Shown here piece by piece: positions 45,972 to 54,922 of a stretch of 64,000 nucleotides of DNA (position 1 is the stretch's first letter; each line of letters starts with the position of its first letter). The stretch comes from JADJOY01 sp046331705 [NCBI: bacterium] (GTDB lineage Bacteria > JADJOY01): NCBI GenBank assembly GCA_046331705.1, contig JAXLQJ010000007.1, positions 62,001 to 126,000 of the forward strand, in the 5' to 3' direction. Position numbers and translations under genes: made by a program. Under the pieces are notes generated by a model. The model searched no databases and was not told where the DNA came from. It saw only the letters and a program-made list of their open reading frames with translations.

Positions 45972-48026
45972 ATGCGGCCCCCTTCGCTCATGGCCTCGCT
46001 TCGCGAACGCGCTCGGTGGCGGCTGCGCCACGTGGCGGCGTCCGCAGGCCTCGTGGACACCTTCGCGCCGGCGGCGATCCTCGTGCTCGGCGGCTGGCTC
46101 AGGCTGCGTGAGCTGAGCTGGACACGCTTCACGTCCGATCAGGCGAATCTCCTCGGCGCGATCCGCGGGCTGGTCCGCTACGGTCGCTGGCCGACGCTCG
46201 GACCGGACATCGGACCCGGCTTCTGGCAGTGGGGGCACCTGGGGCCGGCCCACTTCTATCTCTCCGCACCGGCGTTCTGGGCGAGCGACGGCTTGCCTGA
46301 GGCGATCGTCGCGTTCGTGGCTCTGCTCCACGTGGCGGGCCTCGCCTGCGTGATGCGCGTGGGACGCCAGTTCATCGCGCCGCGCGCTGGGCTGGCGGCG
46401 GGGCTGCTGCTGGCGGTGGCGCCTTATCCGGTCTTCGTTTCCCGCGAGCTCGTGAACTTCACGTTCGTGCCGCCGGTGGTGGCGCTCTTGCTCCTGGCGA
46501 CGTTGAACGCGGCGGTGGCGGGGCGACTTCGCTGGCTCGCCGTGGCGCTTCCGTGTGTCGCGTTCCTCGTTCAGGTGCACGCCAGCACCTGGGCGCTCGC
46601 CCCCTTGCCGCTGGTCGCGGTGGTGGCGGCCCGCGGGCGCTGGCGAGCGTTCCTGTCCGCGAGCCTGCTCGGCGTCGCGGTCTCGGCCGTCGTTCTCGCG
46701 CCGTATCTGTGGGGCCAGGTTCACGATGGCTTCCGCGACTTGCGGCTCTTCCTGCACGCGGCGGCGGTGGGGCAAGCGAACGAAGCCGAGGTCCCGTTCC
46801 CGAACCTCGCAGGACTCGCGTTCGCGTTCGATGCGCTTCACGCCCTGCCCCACGATCCCTACGTGGCCACGCCGGCGGACGCCGCGGTGGCAGGGGTGGC
46901 GCGTGCGCTGGTCGCTGCGGGAGCGCTGCTCGCCGTCGCCTCCGTCCTCGACGGCGTGCGGCGACGGCGCCTCGAGCGCGGCACGATTCGCGATGTGGCG
47001 TTGGCGTTCGCGTTCCTGGCGGCGCCGCTGGCGCTGATCCGCTTCCGCCACGAGCTCTACCATCGCCACGTGATCGCCGCGGCACCCGTCGCCGCGCTCT
47101 TGGTGGCGCGCGCCTTCGCCGCGAGCTCGGCTCGGTCACGATGGCTGCGCGCGTTGGGAGGCACGGTGATCGCCGGTCTCGCCATCGCGCTCACCGCGCG
47201 GACCCTCGCGCACCAGCGCGCGGTCGTCACCGAGCACCGCATCGCCGGCGGGATCCCGCTCGCCGTGCAGGAGGAGCTGGCCCACGCGTTGAGCGTCGCA
47301 GGCGGGTTGCGCTGGGATTCGAGCGAGCGATTGCGCATGCCCGGCCAGGACGACTCGCGCTTCGGCTTGCGCTACCTCCTCGAGGAGCTCGCGCCGCGCA
47401 CGGTCAGCGACCGCGCGCGGGCCGTCGCCCCGCGCAGCTGGTTCACCGTGGCGGAGCGGCATTCCTGGGATGCTGCCGGGCCGCTCGCGCCCGACCTCGC
47501 GTGGCTCGCGGCCGGCCCGTATCCGGTCGCCGTCACCCGCTCCCCGATCCCTCGCGATGCCGTCGAGCTGCGAACCGGGGATGCCGCGGCGATCCGCACG
47601 GCGCTGCCCTGGAGCGGGACCAGCGCCGCGGCGACGGCGGAGATCACGGCGCACCCCGCGCGCCCGGCCGACGCGGTTGCGAAGGAGTCGATCTGGCTGG
47701 TCACGACCAACGGGTGCGTCGACGGCGTGTGGGCGGACGGCACCCGCATCCACGCGAGCCATTGCACGGGCAGCGCCGCGTCACACCCGTGGCCGCGCGC
47801 GGAAGGCTTCGTTCTTCCCGTACCTTCTGGCACAATCCGCGTCGCTCTCCGCCACGGCGGCCCCGGGCTCTGGATCGACCTATGCGAGCTTCCCTTCGCT
47901 CCCCCACCGCGCCCCGCGGCACCTGCCGCCGCGATCGAGTGGGCGGGCATCACGATTCATCGGCCCGACGCCGCGAGCACCGAGCCACCGCTCGGCGGCG
48001 GTCCGGCAGCGCGCTTCCTGCGATGA
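45972..48026 (+). CDS. GT-C type membrane glycosyltransferase (GT39/ArnT-like)
   Basis: The 684-residue protein has about ten membrane helices in residues 30-430, with the GT-C loop RFTSDQANLLGAIRGLVRYG and then GPDIGPGFWQWGHLGPAHFYL. It ends in a soluble beta-rich domain (about 450-684). GT-C enzymes use polyprenyl-phosphate sugars outside the inner membrane. The GT2 gene next downstream is a polyprenyl-phosphate-sugar synthase type and could make its donor. The Asp-Gln replaces the more usual Asp-Glu in the first loop. Sugar and acceptor are unknown. Confidence 0.75.
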   Translation: MRPPSLMASLRERARWRLRHVAASAGLVDTFAPAAILVLGGWLRLRELSWTRFTSDQANLLGAIRGLVRYGRWPTLGPDIGPGFWQWGHLGPAHFYLSAPAFWASDGLPEAIVAFVALLHVAGLACVMRVGRQFIAPRAGLAAGLLLAVAPYPVFVSRELVNFTFVPPVVALLLLATLNAAVAGRLRWLAVALPCVAFLVQVHASTWALAPLPLVAVVAARGRWRAFLSASLLGVAVSAVVLAPYLWGQVHDGFRDLRLFLHAAAVGQANEAEVPFPNLAGLAFAFDALHALPHDPYVATPADAAVAGVARALVAAGALLAVASVLDGVRRRRLERGTIRDVALAFAFLAAPLALIRFRHELYHRHVIAAAPVAALLVARAFAASSARSRWLRALGGTVIAGLAIALTARTLAHQRAVVTEHRIAGGIPLAVQEELAHALSVAGGLRWDSSERLRMPGQDDSRFGLRYLLEELAPRTVSDRARAVAPRSWFTVAERHSWDAAGPLAPDLAWLAAGPYPVAVTRSPIPRDAVELRTGDAAAIRTALPWSGTSAAATAEITAHPARPADAVAKESIWLVTTNGCVDGVWADGTRIHASHCTGSAASHPWPRAEGFVLPVPSGTIRVALRHGGPGLWIDLCELPFAPPPRPAAPAAAIEWAGITIHRPDAASTEPPLGGGPAARFLR

Positions 48027-48110
48027 CGCGCGCAAACGCGCGGACCCAGCCGCCGGCGCGACGCGCCGCGAATCCTGCGCGGCTCGCGACCCACCGGGAT
48101 TCCCGCGACC

Positions 48111-48830
48111 GTGCGTGACGACGGCGACGGGGATCGCGCGATCGTCGTCATCCCGACGCTCGACGAGGCCGAGAACATCGGGCCCCTCGCCGCCGAGTTG
48201 CTGGCGCTGCCCGATCGGCTGGACCTGCTCGTGGTCGACGACTCGTCCCGCGACGGCACCGCGGAGCGGGTGCGGGCGATCGCCCGCGAGACCCAGCGCG
48301 TCCACCTCCTCGAGCGCCCGCGTCGCCTCGGTCTCGGCACCGCGTATCGCGACGGCTTTCGCTGGGCGCTGGAACGCGGCTACGGCCGGCTCGTCCAGAT
48401 GGACGCCGACCATTCCCATCGACCCGAGGACGTGCCGCGGCTGCTCGAGGCGCTCACGCGCGCGGACATCGCGGTCGGGTCGCGCTACCTGCCGGCCAGC
48501 CGCATCACGGGCTGGCCGAGGCGTCGCTGGCTGCTCTCGCGGTGCGCCGCGCTCTACGTCGCCCCGATCCTCGGGCTCGGTGTCTCGGACCCGATGGGCG
48601 GCTTCAAGGCGTACCGCGCGGCCGCGCTCAGCCGCATGGGGCTCGACGCGTTCCAGGCCACCGGCTACCTCTTCCAGGCGGAGAGCCTGTTTCGCGCCTC
48701 GCGCGCCGGCTGCAGCCTGGAGGAAGTCGCCATCCACTTCCGCGACCGCGCAGCGGGGGTGAGCAAGATGACGGGTGGCATCATCCTCGAGGCGGCGCTC
48801 GGTCCCTTTCGCATTCGCTTCGGACGCTGA
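48111..48830 (+). CDS. GT2 glycosyltransferase, polyprenyl-phosphate mannose/glucose synthase-like
   Basis: The 239-residue protein begins at GTG (48111) and has the GT-A motifs VVIPTLDEAENIGPL, LLVVDDSSRDGTAE and VQMDADHSHRPEDV (DxD-type). SRYLPASRITGW and DPMGGFKAYR also follow the dolichol-phosphate mannose synthase pattern. No C-terminal membrane helices are present. It would transfer a sugar from a nucleotide donor to a polyprenyl phosphate for the GT-C enzyme encoded 84 bases upstream. Confidence 0.83.
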   Translation: MRDDGDGDRAIVVIPTLDEAENIGPLAAELLALPDRLDLLVVDDSSRDGTAERVRAIARETQRVHLLERPRRLGLGTAYRDGFRWALERGYGRLVQMDADHSHRPEDVPRLLEALTRADIAVGSRYLPASRITGWPRRRWLLSRCAALYVAPILGLGVSDPMGGFKAYRAAALSRMGLDAFQATGYLFQAESLFRASRAGCSLEEVAIHFRDRAAGVSKMTGGIILEAALGPFRIRFGR

Positions 48831-48866
48831 CGCGCGCACTCGGCGCGACGGCAGCTCGGACAGCGC

Positions 48867-50333
48867 TCAGCTCGCCTGGCCCGCGACGGGTGCGCCGAGG
48901 TTGCTCGGATCCCAGCCGCCTCCGAGCGCCTTGTAGAGCGCCACCAGCTCGAAGGCCACCACGCCGTCGCTCACCACCACGGCGTCCTCGGCGGCGTAGA
49001 GCGTCCGCTCGGCGTCGAGGACCTGCAGAAACGTGGCCAGGCCGTTCCGGTAGAGATCGCGCGCCAGCTCGACGGCACGGCGGCTGGCGTCGGCCGCCGC
49101 CACCAATTGCCCGTGCCGCACGCGCTCGCGCGCGAAGCCGCTGAGCGCGTTCTCGACGTCCTCCAGCGACTCGAGCACCGCCTTGCGATAGGCCTCGAGC
49201 GCCTGCTGCTCGCGCGCATCCGCGGCCTCGATCTGCGCGCGGATCCGGCCGCCTTCGAAGATCGGCCAGCGGATCGAGGGGCCGAGCGAGTACGTCCGGC
49301 TCGCCACGTCGAGGAAATCGCCGATCGCGATCGATTCGAGCCCCAGCGCTCCGGTGAGCGCGAAGCTGGGGAAGAGCTCCGCCGTGGCCACGCCGATCCG
49401 CGCGGTGGCGGCCGCCAATCCGCGCTCGGCTCGGCGCAGGTCCGGACGCCGGCGCAACAACTCGGACGGAAGCCCGACCGGGATCCGCCGTGCCAGCGCC
49501 TCGGGATCGGAAGCACCAGGGATGTCCGCGTGGACCGCGAGCTCGCCGCGCAGCGCTTCCGGCGCTCGCCCCAGAAGCACGCCGAGCCGGTGCAACGCGC
49601 GATCGCGCTCGGCTTCGAGCCGTGGTCGGGCGGCCTCGGTGGTCGCGAGCAAGGCACGCGATTGAGCGACGTCGAGCTCGCCGGCGAGGCCGGCGCGGAA
49701 GCGATCCTCGGTGAGCGCGAGCGAGCTTCGCTGGCTCGCGAGGTTTCGATCCGCGATCGCCGACCGACGCTCGCTCCCGCGCAGCGTGACGTAGGTGCGC
49801 GCGACCTCCGCGGCCAGCAGCACCTGGACGTCACGCACTCCCTCTTCGGCCGCCTCGACCTCGGCCCGCGCCGCCTCCACCGCGCGACGCCGGCCGCCGA
49901 ACACGTCGATCTCCCACGACGCGTCGAACCCCGCTTGAAAGAGATCGAACTCGGGATCGGGCAAGAACCCGCCGATGAAGCCCTGACCGCTGAGGCGCTC
50001 GCGCGTGTACGCCGCCTGGCTGCCGAGCGCCGGCGTGTCGCCGGCTCCGCTCACCCGCTCGGCAGCGCGCGCTTCCCGGACGCGCGCGCGGGCCATCGCC
50101 ACGTCGAGGCTGGCCTCGAGCGAGCGCTCCACCAACGAGCTCAGCGTGGGATCGCCGAACGATCGCCACCAGCGCGCCAGGATCTGCGCGTCCTCGGTGC
50201 CGCTCGGCGAGGCGTTCGCCGCGGCGCCGCGCGACCACGCGTTCGGCAGCTCGAGGGGCGGCGGCGCGTAGTCGGGCCCCACCGTACAGCTCGCCAACCC
50301 GATCGCGATCCCGAGGGCCGCCGCGCGCCGCAT
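48867..50333 (-). CDS. Outer-membrane efflux lipoprotein, NodT/OprM family
   Basis: The 488-residue TolC-type channel has a lipoprotein signal (lipobox LASC, Cys16). It is followed by TVGPDYAPPPLELPNAW and WWRSFGDPTLSSLVERSLEASLD, classic for NodT/OprM. The C-terminal half includes GLPSELLRRRPDLRRAERGL, another hallmark. The ATG at 50333 is preceded by a long GAGGAGGAG run. It is last in the marR-emrA-emrB-nodT unit, 20 bases after the permease. It provides the outer-membrane exit for the tripartite pump. Confidence 0.92.
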   Translation of the reverse strand: MRRAAALGIAIGLASCTVGPDYAPPPLELPNAWSRGAAANASPSGTEDAQILARWWRSFGDPTLSSLVERSLEASLDVAMARARVREARAAERVSGAGDTPALGSQAAYTRERLSGQGFIGGFLPDPEFDLFQAGFDASWEIDVFGGRRRAVEAARAEVEAAEEGVRDVQVLLAAEVARTYVTLRGSERRSAIADRNLASQRSSLALTEDRFRAGLAGELDVAQSRALLATTEAARPRLEAERDRALHRLGVLLGRAPEALRGELAVHADIPGASDPEALARRIPVGLPSELLRRRPDLRRAERGLAAATARIGVATAELFPSFALTGALGLESIAIGDFLDVASRTYSLGPSIRWPIFEGGRIRAQIEAADAREQQALEAYRKAVLESLEDVENALSGFARERVRHGQLVAAADASRRAVELARDLYRNGLATFLQVLDAERTLYAAEDAVVVSDGVVAFELVALYKALGGGWDPSNLGAPVAGQAS

Positions 50334-50353
50334 CCCGCTCCTCCTCGTCCTCG

Positions 50354-52006
50354 TCAATGGCCCGTGGCCCGTGCGCCGTGTGGATCCACGCGCGCCACCA
50401 TCAGCGCGAGCGGGGCCACCAGCAACAACGCCAGCGACATGAACCGGAACGCATCGAGGACGGCCAGCACGCTGGCCTGGCGTCCCACCTCGCCGGCGAT
50501 CATCGTCAACGCGCGGTCGTGCGCGATCCCCACGTTCGCGCCGTGGGGCAGCATCGCCGTGGTGAATCGGGCGAGCGCCTCGCGCGCCGGCGTGTCGAAC
50601 GGGTTCACGTGTGCCGCGAGGATCGCCTGGTGGACCTGGGCGCGCCGCGCCAGGATCGTGGTGACGATCGAGATGCCGACGCTGGCGCCCACGTTGCGCG
50701 CGAGGTTGATCAGGCTGGAGGCGCTGTTGTTCTTCCCGGGCGGCACCGTCGCGAAGGCCACCGTGTTGATCGGCACGAACAGGAACGCGAGCCCGACGCC
50801 CTGGACGACGCGATCGAACGCGACCTGGCCGAAGGTGGAATCGAGCGAGAGGTGCGTGAGACGGAAGAGCGCGTAGCTGCTCATCAGCAGACCGAACAGG
50901 ATGAGCCAGCGCGGTTGGACGCGCGTGACGAGCGTCCCCACCAGCGGCATGAGCGCCATGATCGTGAGCGCACCGCCGGTGAGCGCCATCCCGCTCTGCA
51001 TCGCCGTGTACCCCATGACCGTCTGCAGGAAGATCGGCAACAGCACCGTGCTGCCGAGCAGCGCGAAACCGAGGGCGAACATGAGCGTGAACGCGGTGCC
51101 GAAGGCGCGCGTGCCGAGCAGCCGCAGATCCACGATCGGATCGCGCTGGCGCAGCTCCCACACGATCGCCGCGGCGATCCCGAGCGCCGCGAGCACGGCG
51201 AACACGACGATGAAGCGCGACTCGAACCAGTCGTCCTCTTGTCCCTTGTCGAGGACGACTTGCAGACAGCCGAGCCCGAGCGTCACGAGACCGAGGCCGA
51301 TACCGTCGATCGGGCTGCCCCGCTTCGCCGCGCGCTCGGCGCGCTCGTGCGGCGGGTCCTCGACCACCCAGCGGCTCAAGACCAGCGAGAGGATCCCCAC
51401 CGGCACGTTCAGGTAGAACACCCAGCGCCACGAGAAGTTGTCGGTGATCCACCCGCCGAGGGTCGGGCCGAGCGCCGGCGCGCTGACCACGGCCACGCCG
51501 TAGACCGCGAAGGCCATGCCGCGTTTCGCCGGCTCGAACGTGTCGGCCAGGATCGCCTGCTCGCTCGGCTGCAGCCCGCCGCCGCCCGCCCCCTGCAGGA
51601 TGCGAAAGACGATGAGCCACCCCAGGCTCGGCGCCAGCCCGCACAGCGCCGAGCTCACGGTGAAGATCGCGACACACGTCATGTAGAAGCGCTTGCGCCC
51701 GACGAGTCGGCTCAGCCAGGCGCTGAGCGGGAGCACGATCGCGTTGGCGACCAGGTACGACGTGAGCACCCAGGTGGCTTCGTGAGTCGTCGACGAGAGA
51801 CTGCCGGCCATGTGCGGCAGCGCGACGTTGGCGATGCTGGTGTCGAGCACCTCCATGAACGTCGCGAGCGTCACCGTGAGCGCAACCACCCACGGATTGT
51901 GGGAAGGCCGCCACACCGCCGCCGGACCTGCCGTCGGGCGCGCCACCGCTGCCGGGCCATCGGCGACGAGCGGGCTGGCGTCGCCCGCAGCGGCCGCCGC
52001 GTTCAT
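50354..52006 (-). CDS. EmrB/QacA (DHA2) MFS drug:H+ antiporter
   Basis: The 550-residue permease has 14 predicted membrane segments and the DHA2 motifs VLDTSIANVALPHMAG, LSRLVGRKRFY and FQ-type GGWITDNFSWRWVFYLNVP. It has a 40-residue Ala/Pro-rich N-terminal tail. The ATG at 52006 overlaps the stop of the adaptor gene (ATGA). With the HlyD adaptor and NodT channel it would form an EmrAB-type tripartite exporter of hydrophobic compounds. Confidence 0.92.
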   Translation of the reverse strand: MNAAAAAGDASPLVADGPAAVARPTAGPAAVWRPSHNPWVVALTVTLATFMEVLDTSIANVALPHMAGSLSSTTHEATWVLTSYLVANAIVLPLSAWLSRLVGRKRFYMTCVAIFTVSSALCGLAPSLGWLIVFRILQGAGGGGLQPSEQAILADTFEPAKRGMAFAVYGVAVVSAPALGPTLGGWITDNFSWRWVFYLNVPVGILSLVLSRWVVEDPPHERAERAAKRGSPIDGIGLGLVTLGLGCLQVVLDKGQEDDWFESRFIVVFAVLAALGIAAAIVWELRQRDPIVDLRLLGTRAFGTAFTLMFALGFALLGSTVLLPIFLQTVMGYTAMQSGMALTGGALTIMALMPLVGTLVTRVQPRWLILFGLLMSSYALFRLTHLSLDSTFGQVAFDRVVQGVGLAFLFVPINTVAFATVPPGKNNSASSLINLARNVGASVGISIVTTILARRAQVHQAILAAHVNPFDTPAREALARFTTAMLPHGANVGIAHDRALTMIAGEVGRQASVLAVLDAFRFMSLALLLVAPLALMVARVDPHGARATGH

Positions 52007-53046
52007 CGCACCTTCACGTCCGGAACCACCGACATCCCCGGCGCCAGACCGACCAAGCTCGAGGCCGGCTCGTCGAAGCGGATCCGCACCGGCACCCGCT
52101 GGACCACCTTCACGTAGTTTCCCGTGGCGTTCTCGGGCGGCATGAGGCTGAACCGCGCCGCTGCTCCCGCTTGGATGCTCTGCACGTGCGCGGCGAGCCG
52201 GCGATCGGGAAACGCATCGGCGCGCACCTCCACCGATTGCCCCGGCCGCATGTCGGTGAGCTGGGTCTCCTTGAAGTTCGCCACCACCCAGACCTCGTCC
52301 CCGACCAGCGCCATCAAGGCCTGCCCCACCTGCACGAAGTCCCCCACCTCGACGCTCTTCATGGTGACGCGACCCGCCTTCGGCGCACGCACCTCCGTGT
52401 ACGAGAGCTGCTGCTCGGCCTGCCGAACGAGCACCGCGGCGCTCTCGACCTCGGCAGCGCGGGTGGCGACCTGGGACTCCGCGAGCGTGATCTCGGCCCG
52501 CGCGGCTTGCTCGCGGCTGCGCGCCAAGGCGGTCTCCGCCACCGTGCGCTTGGCCAACGTCTCCGCGTTGTCCAGCGCTTGGCGCGAGACCGCGCCCGCC
52601 GATACCTGCTGGTAGCGATGCAGGTCCTGGGCGGCGTTGCGTTCCTCCACCGCCGCGGCCTCCGCCGCCGCGTGGGCCTGATCCAGGGCCGCCTGCGCGA
52701 CCATCACCTGGGCGCGCGCCTGCACCAGCCGTCCCTCCGCCTCGGCGCGGGCCGCCGCGGCGCGCTCTCGTTCGTGGCGCAGGTCGGTCGACTCGAGTGC
52801 GACGAGCAGCGCCCCCGCCTCGACCCGCTGATCGGAGACCACCGCGACCGTGGCCACGCGGCCCGGAACCTGCGGCGCGACTCGCACGACCGTGCCGTCG
52901 ACGAACGCATCGTCCGTGGACTCGTAGTGGTGCGACTGCCAGGCGTAGCGGCCTCCTGCGCTCGCCGCGGCGAGGATCACGAGGGTCGGGAGGATCCAAC
53001 GCACGGGAGACCGTCGACTCGTCTGGGGGGGCTTCACCGGGTCCAT
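52003..53046 (-). CDS. EmrA/HlyD-type membrane-fusion adaptor
   Basis: The 347-residue protein has one N-terminal membrane helix (WILPTLVILAAASAGG). The lipoyl half-motifs are VVRVAPQVPGRVATVAV and VRAPKAGRVTMKSVEVGDFV. Between them is a long Ala/Glu/Arg-rich coiled coil (residues about 95-205), and a beta-barrel with VWVVANFKETQLTDM follows. This is standard for EmrA. It is preceded by a 66-base gap that contains a palindrome like the one ahead of the MarR gene. Confidence 0.92.
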   Translation of the reverse strand: MDPVKPPQTSRRSPVRWILPTLVILAAASAGGRYAWQSHHYESTDDAFVDGTVVRVAPQVPGRVATVAVVSDQRVEAGALLVALESTDLRHERERAAAARAEAEGRLVQARAQVMVAQAALDQAHAAAEAAAVEERNAAQDLHRYQQVSAGAVSRQALDNAETLAKRTVAETALARSREQAARAEITLAESQVATRAAEVESAAVLVRQAEQQLSYTEVRAPKAGRVTMKSVEVGDFVQVGQALMALVGDEVWVVANFKETQLTDMRPGQSVEVRADAFPDRRLAAHVQSIQAGAAARFSLMPPENATGNYVKVVQRVPVRIRFDEPASSLVGLAPGMSVVPDVKVR

Positions 53047-53089
53047 CGTGCTCGCTCTCTCGCTCGGGGATTCCGCGAAATGGTTTGGA

Positions 53090-53105
53090 GCCGAACTACT
53101 TGGGC
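53090..53105 (-). promoter_or_regulatory. Candidate MarR operator ahead of emrA-like gene
   Basis: On the minus strand GCCCAAGTAGTTCGGC is an imperfect palindrome (GCCcAA-N4-TTcGGC) between the marR and emrA-like genes, 44 bases upstream of the latter. It shares the core with the site upstream of marR (53659-53675). A second regulator-binding site for the pump genes is inferred. Confidence 0.5.
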
Positions 53106-53112
53106 AAAAAAA

Positions 53113-53637
53113 TCAACCTGCCCCGGCGCGCGCGACGGCGTCGCGCACCTTGCCGAGCAATCGCACCAGCGCTCGTCGATCGGCCTCGCCCAGGCCGGCG
53201 ACCATCGTGGCCGTCATGCGGAAATAGTCGGGCAGCAGCCGATCGAGACAGGCCTGACCCTGCTCGGTGAGCGCCACCAGCGTCATGCGACGGTCGCCAG
53301 GATGGGCGGCGCGACGCACCAGGCGATCGCGCTCGAGCCCGTCGAGGAGCCCCGTCATCGTCGCGCGGGTCACGCCCAGCCAGTCGGCGATCTCCGAGGG
53401 CAGCGCGTTTCGCCCCTTTTCGCGCAGCAGGTACATCAGCACTCCGAAGCGCCCGGGCGCGATGTCGTGCTGCGCCAGGTAGGTCTCGATCGTCCGCGCG
53501 ACCGCGTTCCCGGTCACCACGATCGACAGGTACGCCTCGACCCCCGTGGGATCCATGGAGGAATAGCGGCGCGCGAGCGCGCGCGTGGTCTCGAAGCGCG
53601 GAAGCTCACGGAGCTGGATGCTGGATCGGTTCGCCAT
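53113..53637 (-). CDS. MarR-family transcriptional regulator
   Basis: The 174-residue winged-helix protein has ARTIETYLAQHDIAPGRFGVLMYL, the recognition helix ADWLGVTRATMTGLLDGLERD and the wing LVRRAAHPGDRRMTLVALTEQG, which are hallmarks of MarR. It heads the efflux operon and presumably represses it, releasing DNA when a pump substrate binds. Palindromic sites immediately upstream of its own start and before the adaptor gene support autoregulation. Confidence 0.92.
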   Translation of the reverse strand: MANRSSIQLRELPRFETTRALARRYSSMDPTGVEAYLSIVVTGNAVARTIETYLAQHDIAPGRFGVLMYLLREKGRNALPSEIADWLGVTRATMTGLLDGLERDRLVRRAAHPGDRRMTLVALTEQGQACLDRLLPDYFRMTATMVAGLGEADRRALVRLLGKVRDAVARAGAG

Positions 53638-53658
53638 CGGGAGCCGACATGGTAAGGA

Positions 53659-53675
53659 GGCGAACTATCTTCGCC
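53659..53675 (-). promoter_or_regulatory. Candidate MarR operator ahead of marR-like gene
   Basis: On the minus strand GGCGAAGATAGTTCGCC is a perfect inverted repeat (GGCGAA-N5-TTCGCC), 21 bases upstream of the MarR start at 53637. It overlaps the region expected for the promoter or translation start signals. A related palindrome occurs before the adaptor gene. Confidence 0.55.
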
Positions 53676-53809
53676 AAGGGCGGTCGCGGCGAGGCTGACG
53701 CCTCGGTCCGCGACCACGAGCGGCGTCCGCGCCGTGGCGCCGGATCCCGCGCACCCAGGGCATCGCCGCGGACGACCTCCGTCGCCGGCGACGCTTCACC
53801 CGGCGCCGC

Positions 53810-54922
53810 TCAGCCGCGCGCGTCAGCCGACCAGCGCCGGTAGGCCTTCACTTCCGCCCTGGTCATGTTGGTGTAGTTGGCGCTCTTGGGAATGATGCAG
53901 TCCTGGCACATCGCGAGGTCGCGGTAGCTGCCGTCGATCGCCTGCTGGCGCCACGCGGCGAGCTTCGCGTTCCGCCACCACACGTCGTGGAACGTCTCGG
54001 AGCGCAGATCGCCGAGCACGTTCACCATCTCGTTGTCGCGCGTGCAGGTGGTGACGCGCCCGTCCCAGTTCACCACCGGCGACTTGAAGAAGCCCGAGCA
54101 CGTGTGGGTGTTGGGGACGAGGATCTTGGAGCGCAGCCGCTCGACGAGGCCCCGGCGATCCTCCCCCACCAATCCCAGGCTCCTCATCAGCTCCAGATAG
54201 CGCGCGTTCGAGGCCTCCTGGTCGCGAGCGTCCAGGCAGTCGAGCTGGCGGAAGAACACGCAATTGTCGCGGTCGAAGTTGGGATGGAAGGCCGCGGCAC
54301 CGCAGTCGAGACCGCGCCGCTCGCACTCGCTGCGCCAGCGCCCCAGGAAGTCCGGCGCTTCGGCGGCGTTCGACTCGTGAACGATGAACTGGAACACCAG
54401 CTTCGGGTAGAGGGAGCGCTTCTCGGCGCGCAGCTTCACCAGCTCGCGCACGTTCGACTCGACGAGCGCGAAGTCGTTCTTTCCCTTGATGCCGACGTAG
54501 GTCTCGGGGCGCGCCGCGTCGATCGTGCAATGCCAGACCTGGAAGATGCTGTCGGTGTCGTTGGTGGCGAGCTCGCGAACGGCGGGACGCAACAAGTTCC
54601 CGTTGGTGTGGACCTCGACCTTCTTGAAGACTCGCTCGCGGGCGTTGAGCTCGAGCACGAACCGGTAGAGCTCGGCGAACTTGGGGTGCATCAGCGGCTC
54701 GCCGATCCAGAAGAGAATCAGCGTGTGGAATTGGAGCCGATGGCGCGCCATGTCCTCGAGCGCGGCATAGAACACGTCGGGGTTCAGGAACCCGCCGTCG
54801 TCGATGTGGGGATGGATGTCGTACTGCTGGATGCAGTGCTTGCACTTCAGGTTGCAGAGGTTGGTGAGCTCGAAGACGACGTAGCTCCCCTCGAAGGTCG
54901 GGACGACGCCGTTCACGCTCAT
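53810..54922 (-). CDS. Radical SAM/SPASM protein
   Basis: The 370-residue protein carries Cys23-x3-Cys27-x2-Cys30 (CNLKCKHC), the motif LILFWIGEPLMHPKF and a SPASM C-terminus (HTCSGFFKSP, VTTCTRDNEM, MCQDCIIPKS). It is similar in layout to the protein at 44586-45875. The ATG at 54922 overlaps the stop of the B12-type radical SAM gene upstream (ATGA); an ATG at 54937 is also possible. The pair duplicates the arrangement at 43.1-45.9 kb on the opposite strand. Substrate unknown. Confidence 0.83.
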   Translation of the reverse strand: MSVNGVVPTFEGSYVVFELTNLCNLKCKHCIQQYDIHPHIDDGGFLNPDVFYAALEDMARHRLQFHTLILFWIGEPLMHPKFAELYRFVLELNARERVFKKVEVHTNGNLLRPAVRELATNDTDSIFQVWHCTIDAARPETYVGIKGKNDFALVESNVRELVKLRAEKRSLYPKLVFQFIVHESNAAEAPDFLGRWRSECERRGLDCGAAAFHPNFDRDNCVFFRQLDCLDARDQEASNARYLELMRSLGLVGEDRRGLVERLRSKILVPNTHTCSGFFKSPVVNWDGRVTTCTRDNEMVNVLGDLRSETFHDVWWRNAKLAAWRQQAIDGSYRDLAMCQDCIIPKSANYTNMTRAEVKAYRRWSADARG

